Shown here: positions 18,301-26,270 of the stretch, piece by piece
Position numbering within the stretch: position 1 is the stretch's first letter
How the letters are laid out: each line of letters begins with the position of its first letter
NCBI GenBank assembly: GCA_001915575.1
Contig: MNQT01000021.1
Span: 1-26,638, forward strand
From: Bacteroides sp. CAG:1060_57_27
GTDB taxonomy: Bacteria > Bacteroidota > Bacteroidia > Bacteroidales > UBA932
DNA length: 26,638 nt
Direction: 5' to 3'
The notes under the pieces: model-generated
Told to the model about the DNA's origin: nothing
Databases searched by the model: none
What the model saw: the letters and a program-made list of their open reading frames with translations, nothing else
Program-made: the position numbers and the translations under genes

Positions 18301-18663
18301 GTTCTTCTCGATTGCCCACAGGTTCCCGAGCACGAATATGTCCACCTTGTTCCCGGCAGGAACGCTTATCACCGAAGACGACCAGCCCACCGACAGTTCC
18401 TGCACTGAATCGAGCAGCCCGGACTCCGAATAGAAGACATAGGCATGGGCTCCGCTCATGACTTCCTCGCTTCCTTCCAGCATAGGGCTCCTGACCTCTA
18501 TCCCCGCTCCGTCCCCGCCCTTGATGTCGAGGCGGACGGAAACCCTTTCTCCGGAGCCGTCTGCGTCTTCATAGAGCACCGGGACATCATCTTTGATGCA
18601 TCCCGAGGCGGCTGCGAGCAGGGCCGCAGCCACAGATATCCTGTATAAAGACAAAAGTTTCAT
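15343..18663 (-). CDS. Large fimbrial-operon lipoprotein, possible tip/stalk adhesin
   Basis: This 1106-aa exported lipoprotein has a signal peptide ending in AASGC with Cys22, followed by KDDVPVLYEDADGSGE. The first part resembles the start of fimbrillin-like beta domains (VSVRLDIKGG, then AHAYVFYSESGLLDSVQELSVG, the strand that begins most fimbrillins). The rest is beta-rich, with no enzyme motif recognised, and resembles the long DUF4906-type proteins found at the end of FimB/Mfa2 operons. Its ATG overlaps the stop of the FimB-like gene by 4 bp (ATGA), so the two are translationally coupled and it belongs to the pilus system. By analogy with minor subunits in Porphyromonas Fim/Mfa fimbriae it may form the tip or bind a ligand. 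The function is an inference from position and size. Confidence 0.85.
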   Translation of the reverse strand: MKLLSLYRISVAAALLAAASGCIKDDVPVLYEDADGSGERVSVRLDIKGGDGAGIEVRSPMLEGSEEVMSGAHAYVFYSESGLLDSVQELSVGWSSSVISVPAGNKVDIFVLGNLWAIEKNGSRRAELSEAMGSGFPSDAAGFSDMVYRLDGGSLGSDFRREALSDVRSLGIPFSGELRGVSFSPGQSVSIECDRLFSKVSLTIDHSGLNGGNPDYFRNVRLHIRQANCVLRPFGVAACAESAADMIEGDYDPSMREASLITFDFYVPENMQGDILPGNTDQGAKAYNNIAASAGKDKAGLLTYVEFTGEVDASAGGYGGEVTYRFYLGKDAVSNCDLERNRRYDVRLGFKVSSLFDPYWQVDPSFTDGRTIGIASDRALSDLLPSGQLVAVRKNRPAKFYVYVGTDAGLSPPSSLQDRGYNPQSVAENALSTDFMSKSNVPEEVPLRKDLLALGITPAYDDATGLMTFSVTDPSLFRAGEELILNLSTVPEGKDCSIRLVTLDNMSESWDSPLSQKMYQGSANRLVLRGYAGEAAVMSSQGIFKFSPTSAMNSDFIPREYIPDYCKTGDGAISIYRFYRADASQVATISIRPLDTFNDGTQDRVFNIRLGDATARFDFGSDLPELDIRGTPVEFTISMYDAVTRQALDRSMFDDTMFGILYAGADGAMDFGGDVSDADGPYIAIEKTGRVSADGYDIYSIFRSRIGTKFKTRADVTAGDCSVNFRYQYNGFCDVYREKKRAVLSGRKMQTVRMRMLPFMSDVDDVGFAERFDDYTLLNTDRLDPGHSLGSPSDPMYSSGRVKFYLASEDCYSLYAKPLAGSSYATSEGRSPNIVLTQDSDGGALKLVSRDDGATTLHSAGPHAICASVENIHSGEILEEVLGEFDVFVHFIVGLNYDSSSIMASPVNSMLSVYPLILSDVGRTSYAESASAGGLASGPSVRVWYSGRTTGELSFQIPFGTQVENCRASPMLDQRVVYAGTGKVSGNYLQVYEIRPEDSSGSANLMDFVSGLADPAGTGHQRVAFNLGRNTVGLQFANPEYWDDGDSSAPKGADMFDRTAFGDLTVNPDARVGDPDYGKGYYVFERLGDVMRESSDWIPYFNWLTR

Positions 18664-19472
18664 ATTTCCACATGTATTGAGTTTTCCGATGTCCAGCCGA
18701 CTATGTTGACGGAGAACTTCACCGCCTGGCGGTCTATCACTATCCTTATGTCGTCGAGGTCCGGCTTTCCCCAGTCATAGCCCCGGGTCTCGAGTTCCCG
18801 GGAAATGTCGAGCAGCATAAGGGGAATCCTGACGGGAAGCGAGGTATCATAGAGTCCGAGCACGAGCGGGCCGGGCTTCTGCCGGGGAATCCTCAGACGG
18901 TAGGAGAGGCTCGCGGCATCATATACGGCCGACGACGACAAGTTTCCATCCACCGCCTCGAGGTCGAACAGGCTCAGGGCATTGCATCCTGCCTTGAGTT
19001 CGACCTCATACACGGGCAGCGGCGACTGTTCGTCCTGCACGAGGACCACCTCTATGTCGCAGAACTGCTTATGCGGCTGCACGCGGCAGGAATAGGCGTC
19101 ATCATCGCACGGTGCGTATTCCGACCAGACGAAAAGCCTCCCGGGAGTCTGCGTACCGTCGAAGTGCAGCGTATCGCCGTGCAGATCATAGCCCTCTTCT
19201 CCGAAGACCGCGGAGAAGCCTGTCCTTCCACGGGGGACGGCGACCTCGAGCGTCCCGTCCACAAGGGAAGAAATGTCGACATCTTCCACGGCCATTCCCG
19301 AACGGTTGCCGACGAGAAGAGAGGCATCCCCGAGTCCTGCTTCCACCGCGGGGGCGAAGTCAAGAGTCACATAACAGGGGCACACGGACCTGTCTTCCTT
19401 GACAGAGCACGACACCGCTCCCGCAATGATCAGGAACAAGGCTGCACGGGACAGTCTTCCGAGGGAAATCAT
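18660..19472 (-). CDS. FimB/Mfa2-family fimbrial anchor lipoprotein
   Basis: This 270-aa protein is of the type that anchors fimbriae in the outer membrane and limits their length. The signal peptide ends at GAVSC with Cys22. It is followed by the family hallmark, a charged stretch and a Cys-Pro-Cys before the first beta strand (KEDRSVCPCYVTLDFAP). The end (VNIVGWTSENSIHVEI) also fits the family, which closes with a V-x-x-W strand. Length is typical of the family (about 300). It overlaps the fimbrillin gene before it by 4 bp and the 1106-aa gene after it by 4 bp, a clear sign of coupled expression. Confidence 0.88.
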   Translation of the reverse strand: MISLGRLSRAALFLIIAGAVSCSVKEDRSVCPCYVTLDFAPAVEAGLGDASLLVGNRSGMAVEDVDISSLVDGTLEVAVPRGRTGFSAVFGEEGYDLHGDTLHFDGTQTPGRLFVWSEYAPCDDDAYSCRVQPHKQFCDIEVVLVQDEQSPLPVYEVELKAGCNALSLFDLEAVDGNLSSSAVYDAASLSYRLRIPRQKPGPLVLGLYDTSLPVRIPLMLLDISRELETRGYDWGKPDLDDIRIVIDRQAVKFSVNIVGWTSENSIHVEI

Positions 19473-20533
19473 ATCTCCTGCATTATCGGGTCACCGTCCG
19501 CCCAGTCCGTTACCACGAGCGTAGGGATGACATCGCTGAACTCGATCTCGTCGTACGGCGAGTCGGGATTGCCGCCCACCCTGTGCAGTACCAGAGACAC
19601 CTCGTAGCGCTTGTTGCCCTCCAGAGCGCCGAGCCTTACCGGATAGACGCAGTCCTTTCCGTCGATGCTGGCCTTGACCACGAGATAGGTCGACGAAGGG
19701 CTCCAGACATCGGACGCGGCTGTCTCTATCTCGTTGGGGAAAGCATAGAAGACGGTACCGAACTGCGTCGTCCTGTCATATTCGAGCGGCGCGGATGTCC
19801 CGGAATACGAAGCCGACAGCAGGCCGGATACAGGCGAAGACCTGTCTTCGGCGTTCCTGGCATACCACTTTCCAGACTCGAGGGACGCAGCCGTGAAAGA
19901 AGCGTCGTCCACCAGCGGGCACACGCCGGGCACATTCATTAGATACGCCCCGGTAATCCTCACCCTGTCCCGATATACGGGTGCATACATACGGTTCGTC
20001 ACCTCCTTGAGGACGACTGCGGCGCAGAGCCTGTCCACATTCACCGTAATGCTTTCCTCGGGCGAGGTCAAGGTCCTTATCTCGCTTGCGCCTGCCATAA
20101 CGAGCCTGGAAGTACCGTTGTCGGCAAGAGAAACCATGACCGACTTCAGGTCGCCGATATCGGATACCTTGGAGTCCCCCTCGACATAGTTTACAGGAGA
20201 GTTCACGATAGCGTACACCTGACGCGGCCCGGTAGTACAGTATATCCTGTCGGTGCCGTTCCACTGGCCGTACGCCTCGAGATTTCCTTTGTAGAGGGCG
20301 CCGTCCAGCTGGCCCGTCCCCGTATTGAACACCATTATCTGCACCGACGATATTTTCTCGTCCGCATTTCCGGAGCCGGCCCTGGTCCCGACGGACGCTT
20401 CGAGCGCTCCTCCTACGCAGACATCGAGCACGCAGGGTTTTCCTTCCTCTACCGCCGAAACGAAGCCTTTGTCGCACGACGGGCATGACAGCGCGGCAAG
20501 AAGTACCGCAAAAACTTTTACAAGGTCTTTCAT
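19469..20533 (-). CDS. Fimbrillin (FimA/Mfa1-like structural subunit)
   Basis: This is a 354-aa fimbrial subunit precursor. The start at 20533 opens a lipoprotein-like signal (MKDLVKVFAVLLAALSCPSC; lipidated Cys17 or Cys20, neither lipobox ideal). Around residue 51 is an exposed Arg (SVGTR followed by AGSGN) just before the first conserved strand (KISSVQIMVFNTGTGQLDG). This is the layout of type V pilins, in which a trypsin-like protease cuts after Arg to free a groove for strand exchange, so R51 is a candidate cleavage site (inference). The two-domain body and the C-terminal strand (TLVVTDWADGDPI) fit a fimbrillin; the latter is the usual W-x-x-G-D signature. It lies 44 bp after the OmpA-like gene and overlaps the FimB-like gene by 4 bp. 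Being single, it may be the major or a minor subunit. Confidence 0.85.
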   Translation of the reverse strand: MKDLVKVFAVLLAALSCPSCDKGFVSAVEEGKPCVLDVCVGGALEASVGTRAGSGNADEKISSVQIMVFNTGTGQLDGALYKGNLEAYGQWNGTDRIYCTTGPRQVYAIVNSPVNYVEGDSKVSDIGDLKSVMVSLADNGTSRLVMAGASEIRTLTSPEESITVNVDRLCAAVVLKEVTNRMYAPVYRDRVRITGAYLMNVPGVCPLVDDASFTAASLESGKWYARNAEDRSSPVSGLLSASYSGTSAPLEYDRTTQFGTVFYAFPNEIETAASDVWSPSSTYLVVKASIDGKDCVYPVRLGALEGNKRYEVSLVLHRVGGNPDSPYDEIEFSDVIPTLVVTDWADGDPIMQEI

Positions 20534-20577
20534 AGTTGTCTTTTGTTTTGTTATTGTTAGTTGATAATCTGTGATTC

Positions 20578-22521
20578 TCATTCAGTTATTTCGTACAATA
20601 TGTCGTCAAGTCCGTATCTGCGGACCAGAGCGTATATTTCCGGATCGAGATTTCCCCTGCTTATCATCGACCGGTCCTGGCGGCAGGAGTTGAGATAGTG
20701 TTCTACGGCAGGGGCATCGTCTCCGAGCCGCGAATGCACGAGCGCAAGCATATAGTCCACGGTGGCCGTCTTCTCCATATCTGACAGTATCGCAAGCGCC
20801 GAACGGTTCCTGCCGAGCGCGACATAGGCTACCGCAGTATTTATGTCGGCATAGGGTTCGAGCAAGGCAAGGGCCGTCTCGTAATCGTAGTCCCGTATGC
20901 ACTGCACACCCCTCATATAGGCGGTATCGAGCTGAGTCGTGACCACGGTGTCCTTGATCATGTCCTTGCGCGAAAGCGCGAAATCCAGTCTCACCTCGCG
21001 CAGCCCCGGGTAAAGGCTCCCGCTGATATAGGCATACGAGTCACGGTGACGCATCTTCTCCTCCCTGTCGTCCGCCAGAGGGGAATCCCGGTCGAGGGAA
21101 TAGCGGTATTTCTGCACCTCCGTAAGGCTGGTATCCGAAGCCACCAGCACATCCAGGGCCGCCCAGTTCTCCCCTCCGGAACGCGGCAGGAACTCGATTT
21201 TCCTCGTGCTTCCCAGGGAATCGCCAATATGGCGCACGAAAGTCCCGAAATACTCCGCCACGCTCTCGGCGCGCCTTTCGGAAAGCCGGATGTTGTATTC
21301 TTCACGGCCTTCCGGAGATGCGAAAGAGCTGATAGACACGGAATCGAGTTCATATAGCGGATCGGCCATAAGCTGCCTTATCGTAGACTTCACGCGCCCT
21401 ATCTCGGAAGCGTTGTCCTCAAGACGGAGATCCACGTCATGCCTTCCCTGTCCGAATACGATACGCCTGTGCTCGCTGAATTCGGCATTGCGCGACACTA
21501 TCCTCGTAAGGTACCTTTCCAACGGGTCGACGAATGCAGAGACCGAAGATATGTAGAAAGTCAGAGGCTCGGTCGCGGGAATGTCACCCACCTTTCCTCC
21601 GAATTCCAGCACCTCGCCGGACAGGACTATGTCCACCTTGCGCATGCCGGGCCGCACATTGACGGTCTGCACATAGTCATATATGAAGTCGCCGTCGGAG
21701 GAGACCGTCACCGAATCCAGCCTGATTCCACCGTCTGCCGGAGGGGATTTCACATAGCGGCCGAACATTTTCCCGCGGTTTTCCTTAAGCCGTTCGTTAC
21801 GCCTCAGCGCAGCCCGACGGGTATAGTGTTCCACCGCTTCCTGTCCGCTCACCCCGAAGCGGGAGCGGAACTGCTGCTCAGTAACGAAAGAGGAATCGGT
21901 ACGGAAGGCATAGACGCCGGGCAGGTTCCGCTTCAGGAACACTTCGAGGCTCCTGTACGAGATGAACGCCGCCGAGTCCGGAGCGATCCTCGACAGGAAA
22001 CGCCGATAGCGTTCGTAACCGCGCAGTTCCCTCTCGCGATAGCTGCGGCCGGTGATATGTATATCGTCCAGCCTGACCGAATCCCCGAGGGCGAACATGC
22101 TCGGATAGAAGCGTAGCTGCCAGTGCGAATCCTGCATCGCGGCCGGGACCGCTATGCGGAACTTGAGGTCGACCTTTCCTCCCCTCTCGGCGACATTGCT
22201 GAACCTGGCTGTCACCACGGCTGCGTCGAGCCTTTCGGTAGCTACCATTTCGCCTGTTTCCTCGTCGAGGACCGCGTTCATTATATAGACCTCCCGACCG
22301 TCCGGCCCGGTCACCCTGATAGTGTCCCTCGCCGTATTTCCGTCGACCTGCAGGCCAGAGACAGCCGCCTCCGAGTACTGCTTCGGCGGCAGTTCCAGCG
22401 CAGCCGACAGCGCACCCGAATGAAGGAGCGACAGTTTGCTCTGCCTGGCACAGGAAAGCATGGCCGGCAGCAGTACGGCGAGCAACACCGGAGCGGGAAG
22501 GATATGACGGCTACATTTCAT
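20578..22521 (-). CDS. OmpA-family lipoprotein with C-terminal TPR-like region
   Basis: This is a 647-aa outer-membrane lipoprotein of the kind found ahead of fimbrillin operons in Bacteroidales. The start at ATG 22521 gives a signal peptide with lipobox MLSC (Cys24). The first half (about 30-330) is a beta-rich domain of unknown function with the stretch NVAERGGKVDLKFRIAVPA. Near residue 400 is an OmpA-like peptidoglycan-binding signature (SISSFASPEGREEYNIRLSE, then RAESVAEYF). From about 540 onward helices of TPR type appear (YETALALLEPYADINTAVAY; YMLALVHSRLGDDAPAVEHY). It probably ties the fimbrial assembly to the cell wall or helps secretion (inference). Its start lies inside the last codons of ssb (11-bp overlap), and fimbrillin follows after 44 bp. 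Confidence 0.85.
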   Translation of the reverse strand: MKCSRHILPAPVLLAVLLPAMLSCARQSKLSLLHSGALSAALELPPKQYSEAAVSGLQVDGNTARDTIRVTGPDGREVYIMNAVLDEETGEMVATERLDAAVVTARFSNVAERGGKVDLKFRIAVPAAMQDSHWQLRFYPSMFALGDSVRLDDIHITGRSYRERELRGYERYRRFLSRIAPDSAAFISYRSLEVFLKRNLPGVYAFRTDSSFVTEQQFRSRFGVSGQEAVEHYTRRAALRRNERLKENRGKMFGRYVKSPPADGGIRLDSVTVSSDGDFIYDYVQTVNVRPGMRKVDIVLSGEVLEFGGKVGDIPATEPLTFYISSVSAFVDPLERYLTRIVSRNAEFSEHRRIVFGQGRHDVDLRLEDNASEIGRVKSTIRQLMADPLYELDSVSISSFASPEGREEYNIRLSERRAESVAEYFGTFVRHIGDSLGSTRKIEFLPRSGGENWAALDVLVASDTSLTEVQKYRYSLDRDSPLADDREEKMRHRDSYAYISGSLYPGLREVRLDFALSRKDMIKDTVVTTQLDTAYMRGVQCIRDYDYETALALLEPYADINTAVAYVALGRNRSALAILSDMEKTATVDYMLALVHSRLGDDAPAVEHYLNSCRQDRSMISRGNLDPEIYALVRRYGLDDILYEITE

Positions 22522-22858
22522 AATGTATCTGCGACTCGTCGTCAAGGATTACCAGCCTGCTGGCCACGATGTCCGTCGCGAGCCTCTCCACACCGTCAGA
22601 GCCGGTATACTTCTGATAGCGCAGCCTGCCCTGCACATAGACTTTCGAGCCTTTGCAGATCTTGTCGAGGTCGCGGAGGTTGCGACCTTCCCTGGCCACG
22701 ACATTGTGCCAGCTGGTCTCTATGACCGCTTCCCCGTTCTTGTCCTTGTAGGCATAGTTCGTGGCAAGCGTAAACCTTGCCACCCTGGCTTCGGAGAAAG
22801 TCTGGAGCCTGACGCTGCCGACTGCTCCCCTGAGTTCGATTCTGTTCAATTGTTCCAT
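22511..22858 (-). CDS. ssb: Short single-stranded DNA-binding protein
   Basis: This 115-aa OB-fold protein binds single-stranded DNA. The start at ATG 22858 (MEQLNRIELRGAVGSVRLQ) is conserved in Bacteroidales; an ATG at 22933 would add a stretch without homology. Core motifs are FTLATNYAYKDKNGEAVIET, SWHNVVAREGRN and GSKVYVQGRLRYQKYT. The acidic C-terminal tip (DDDIPF-like) that recruits replication proteins is absent; the protein ends DDESQIHYEM. It is therefore a short paralogue type, not the main replicative SSB. Its last codons overlap the start of the OmpA-like fimbrial gene by 11 bp, so it heads the operon or shares its transcript. Confidence 0.93.
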   Translation of the reverse strand: MEQLNRIELRGAVGSVRLQTFSEARVARFTLATNYAYKDKNGEAVIETSWHNVVAREGRNLRDLDKICKGSKVYVQGRLRYQKYTGSDGVERLATDIVASRLVILDDESQIHYEM

Positions 22859-23046
22859 AAAGTCTTCATTTAAAAGTTTAGGGATGCGCGCACCTGTCCC
22901 GCAGCAAAGGAACGAAGAATCAGGTTCTGCCAAGGCAAGAAACGGAAAAATATTTTTTTAAGCTCCGGGGAAAGAAACGTAAACTTCAAAAAAGACAAGA
23001 AACGGAAATATATCAGAAACATTACTGCAAGCCTGCGGGATTTGCA

Positions 23047-23054
23047 TAACTTTA
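23047..23054 (+). promoter_or_regulatory. Probable -7 box for the zinc-ribbon gene
   Basis: TAACTTTA differs from TAnnTTTG in the last base only and lies 24 bp before ATG 23079. The gap 22859-23078 also holds the ssb promoter on the other strand, which could not be located. Confidence 0.4.
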
Positions 23055-23078
23055 ACGGACCACATAACACACGGGACT

Positions 23079-23477
23079 ATGAAACATAATGACGAATCCG
23101 TCCATGGAAGATGCCTGGAATGCGGAACTCCCATAAAGGGACGGAAAGACAAGAAGTTCTGCAGCCTGGGCTGCAAGAACAGCTACAACAACCGCATATA
23201 CCATAGCAGGAAGCAGGCCAGGGACGCGGTTGTCGAGCAGCTGTACAGGAACTACAACATACTTGAAGGTCTGCTCTCCGACAGGCAGGCCGGGGCATCG
23301 CTGGAAGAGCTTGCAGAGATAGGCTTCGATTCAAGGTGCCTGACAGGTTTCGGCAGGGGGCATCGCAGCCACGAGTGTTGCAGCTGCTTCGACATCTCGT
23401 ACTACCGCACGGGCAGCAGGATCTTCGGCATAAGGAGGATAGAGCCGGCAGACAAGCCTCAGGAGACAAAAAAGTGA
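23079..23477 (+). CDS. Small zinc-ribbon protein of unknown function
   Basis: This is a 132-aa cytoplasmic protein. The N-terminus has a treble-clef/zinc-ribbon pattern, Cys12-x2-Cys15 and Cys28-x3-Cys32 (RCLECGTPIKGRKDKKFCS, then LGCKNSYNN), seen in many small Bacteroidetes proteins. The middle is helical and basic (YHSRKQARDAVVEQLYRNYN). A second Cys-rich patch (HECCSCFD) and the end (RTGSRIFGIRRIEPAD) resemble family members but have no assigned role. It may bind nucleic acid (inference). It is monocistronic, divergent from ssb, and its stop codon overlaps the terminator hairpin of the opposite gene. Confidence 0.88.
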   Translation: MKHNDESVHGRCLECGTPIKGRKDKKFCSLGCKNSYNNRIYHSRKQARDAVVEQLYRNYNILEGLLSDRQAGASLEELAEIGFDSRCLTGFGRGHRSHECCSCFDISYYRTGSRIFGIRRIEPADKPQETKK

Positions 23478-23506
23478 GGGGCGCCCGCTCGAAACGGCCG
23501 CCCCTC
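23468..23506 (-). terminator. Strong terminator for the 911-aa lipoprotein gene
   Basis: GAGGGGCG (23476-23483) pairs with CGCCCCTC (23499-23506), extended inward by CCG/CGG after one mismatch. On the minus strand it is followed by AC and six T (23473-23468), a classic intrinsic terminator. It begins 29 bp past the stop at 23535 and its left arm overlaps the zinc-ribbon gene's TGA. Confidence 0.85.
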
Positions 23507-23534
23507 GACAGTAGATAGATGATGTGTGGAAAAA

Positions 23535-26270
23535 CTACTTAGAGTTTGCAGAGCTGAGGACTGTGATTCCTGCCTCTGAGTCAACTACGCAGATGTCGCT
23601 TACCTCGAGTTTGATAGAGTATGCGGCATGCATATCCTGCTGGAGGGTAGTACCTGCGTTATCCCAAGTAACCTCGGATCCGGTCATTGAAAGGTGGTCA
23701 ACTCCGTCGCCGTTGAAGTCAGACTCAGGATTGAGATCAGCATGATCCTTGTCCTTGAAGATAAGCTCGTAGTTGAATACGAAGTCCGCATCGTCGAGCT
23801 TGTAGGTATCGGCACCATACTTGGTAACTGCACCCTTCTCGTAAACCACCTTGCCGTCAAGGTCGTTGACTACGAGCAGCTCCTGTACGTCCTCGGTAGA
23901 AGGATCGGCAATCAGAGTCTTGAGCTCGATATCCTTGCCGGTTACCTCGAACGGACTTACGAACTCTACATAGTAGGTCATCTCGCAGTAGTTGCCGTTA
24001 TCGAGCACGGTGTAAGCGGTAACCACATAGGTCTTGTTGTTCACGAGAGGCTCGGTAAGGGCAATCTCCTGATCGGTGTAGTCGGTTCCGCTGATAGCAG
24101 CGCCAAGCTGGTCTACATATCCCTTAGGCCACTCTGCCTGAGGAGTTGCAACTGAAACGACCTTACCGTTCTTCGCAGCCTCGTCCTTGCTTACATAAGG
24201 CATGAGAGCGAAGGTAATAGGACCGTGGTTCTCCTTGTTCTTTGCATAAGCGGCGCCGTAGTCGCTAAGGTATCCTTCGAAGTGCTCAGCCATAGTTGAC
24301 TGCATTTCCCAGGCATTGTTAATGAGCTTACCCTTGACCACAACGGTATTGGTAGTGCCGGGCTTCAGGTAGTTCGCGCTGAGGGCAGGCCATACATGGT
24401 CATGCTTAACGGTGTAGCTGAAGGTAACAATTACGTTACCACGGCTGTTAGGCTCTACTGAAGGTATCTCGACCTTGACGCTTCCTGAGCAATTCTCGTC
24501 AACGGCGTCGGTAATCGTAAGCTCGGCAGCGTTGGTAGCGGTGTTGTCGCTCAGACCGTCAATGTCAGCATCAACACCTAAAGGTTTAGTCTTGAGCTCC
24601 TCGCCGTCAACGTCGTAGTAAGTAACCTTCATTTTGCCGGTCGCATTCGTGACATCGTAGAGTGCCACGAACTCATTGTAGGTAAGGTCGAGTGCAGCAA
24701 GGATGTCCTTGTTAGCCTGCTCCCAGCTGAGGGCGATCTTCTCACCGGCGTCAGGAATCTTGGAGTACTCGATAGTCGCAGGAGCAACGGTAACGTTGTG
24801 ATCCTCGATAACGGCCTTCTCACCGATGATGTTGACCTTGAGCCAGCACTGGGCTACCTTGACATCCTCACCCTTGGTGTTCTTCACGAATGCCTCGGCA
24901 AAGATGACGGGAGTACGTCCGATAGCGGGACGGTTGTTGCCGAGCCACTCGGAATTTACTGACAGGCTGCCAGTCTCCTCGTCGAGGGTTACGAACTGCT
25001 GCTGGTTGGTCTTACCGTCAGCTCCGAGATACTTCTCGGGGAAGGAGAGCTTGTAGCTGGGCTCTACATAGAGCTCAGGGAGAGCCTTCTTTACCCCAGT
25101 AGTAGGAACATAAGTCTCGAGAGAGTCGAATACATTGATAGTCTCGTTGTAGCCGAGAATGATGTTGGTAGGATCGCTGAGGTCGGGAAGAACCTTGTAG
25201 TCATCGGTAGGCTCATAAGGGATGACTTTCTTGCCGACCTTCTTATAGTAAGGATCATGCTTTATGATCTGATACTCGTCGATCTTGACCTGCTCTACGA
25301 AAGCGTAGTCGGAAACGACCTCTTCCTCAGAATCGGTAGAGGTAGCCTGGAGGGCAACGAGAACGTTATCACCCTTCACAGATGCGTCTGAGGGTATCTC
25401 CTTGTCGCTGTTGGCAGTAATGGTAAACACTACACCACCCTTCTCGCCGGCAACAGGCTCGCCTACGATTGAGATGAGGTCGGTATTGTCGCCTGCAACC
25501 TTCGTCGTTACTTCACGGTTGATGAACGCCCACTCTACATTCGCGAGGTCGGCGTTTGCAGGGTTGACACGGTAGGTAACCTCAGGCTGGTTGGCAGCGA
25601 TGAAAGCACCCTTGGCATCGTAGAGGCTGTAGAACTGGATGACGCCGAGGCCCTGAGCCATGGTCTCGGGAACGAATGCCAGAGACTTGAGCTGCGAGGT
25701 GAGGCTGATCACGATAGGCTTGTCAGCGCCCTCTACATTGGCGAGGGTGAGGGTACCATCCTCAGGGTTGTAGACAGCGGTAACACCGTTCGAAGAAGCG
25801 ATCCAGCTGATAGTGGTAGCCTCCTCGGTCTTCGTTCCCTCGGGAGTTACGGTCACCTTGTACCAGTATCCGCTCTCGTGAGGATAGTAATAAACGGTGT
25901 TGGCATCATCACCGGGCTGGCCGGGCTGGCCTTCCTGACCCTTGGCGGGATAGTCGGTCTTCACGCCGTCGATGTACCAATAGCCATCCGCACCGATGGT
26001 AACTACTGAACCGGGGGTTCCGTTTGTACCATTGGTGATGGTGTACGATTCACCGTTGCTCAGCGTAATTACTACGCCGCTCTCGCTAGAAGTAACTCCG
26101 GTGATGACAGCTCCGTCGCTGATCTGGCCCTCGAGGCTCTGGAGGGAGCTCTCTACGGCAGACAGGCGATCACCAAGCGAGTTGATGTCATCCTCGTAGT
26201 TGCATCCGGTAAACGCAAACGCTCCGCAAAACAAGCCGAGCGCAGTTACCAATCTGAAAATTTTTTTCAT
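23535..26270 (-). CDS. Large surface lipoprotein with coiled coil and collagen-like stretch (DUF4988/PL29-N-like)
   Basis: This is a 911-aa exported lipoprotein. The start at ATG 26270 gives MKKIFRLVTALGLFCGAFAF and a lipobox FTGC with Cys23; an upstream in-frame ATG at 26411 would hide the signal. Residues about 25-50 form a coiled coil (EDDINSLGDRLSAVESSLQS). Next comes the domain seen at the N-terminus of DUF4988/PL29-type proteins (VITLSNGESYTITNG, then GTPGSVVTIGADGYWYIDG). A short Gly-x-y run follows (KGQEGQPGQPGDD, about 117-129). The remaining 700 residues are beta-sandwich-like and acidic, with no catalytic motif recognised. Codons here look less GC-biased than in the neighbouring fimbrial genes. 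It is monocistronic with its own terminator. It probably lies on the cell surface as a binding protein or S-layer-like component; no specific role can be named. Confidence 0.87.
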   Translation of the reverse strand: MKKIFRLVTALGLFCGAFAFTGCNYEDDINSLGDRLSAVESSLQSLEGQISDGAVITGVTSSESGVVITLSNGESYTITNGTNGTPGSVVTIGADGYWYIDGVKTDYPAKGQEGQPGQPGDDANTVYYYPHESGYWYKVTVTPEGTKTEEATTISWIASSNGVTAVYNPEDGTLTLANVEGADKPIVISLTSQLKSLAFVPETMAQGLGVIQFYSLYDAKGAFIAANQPEVTYRVNPANADLANVEWAFINREVTTKVAGDNTDLISIVGEPVAGEKGGVVFTITANSDKEIPSDASVKGDNVLVALQATSTDSEEEVVSDYAFVEQVKIDEYQIIKHDPYYKKVGKKVIPYEPTDDYKVLPDLSDPTNIILGYNETINVFDSLETYVPTTGVKKALPELYVEPSYKLSFPEKYLGADGKTNQQQFVTLDEETGSLSVNSEWLGNNRPAIGRTPVIFAEAFVKNTKGEDVKVAQCWLKVNIIGEKAVIEDHNVTVAPATIEYSKIPDAGEKIALSWEQANKDILAALDLTYNEFVALYDVTNATGKMKVTYYDVDGEELKTKPLGVDADIDGLSDNTATNAAELTITDAVDENCSGSVKVEIPSVEPNSRGNVIVTFSYTVKHDHVWPALSANYLKPGTTNTVVVKGKLINNAWEMQSTMAEHFEGYLSDYGAAYAKNKENHGPITFALMPYVSKDEAAKNGKVVSVATPQAEWPKGYVDQLGAAISGTDYTDQEIALTEPLVNNKTYVVTAYTVLDNGNYCEMTYYVEFVSPFEVTGKDIELKTLIADPSTEDVQELLVVNDLDGKVVYEKGAVTKYGADTYKLDDADFVFNYELIFKDKDHADLNPESDFNGDGVDHLSMTGSEVTWDNAGTTLQQDMHAAYSIKLEVSDICVVDSEAGITVLSSANSK

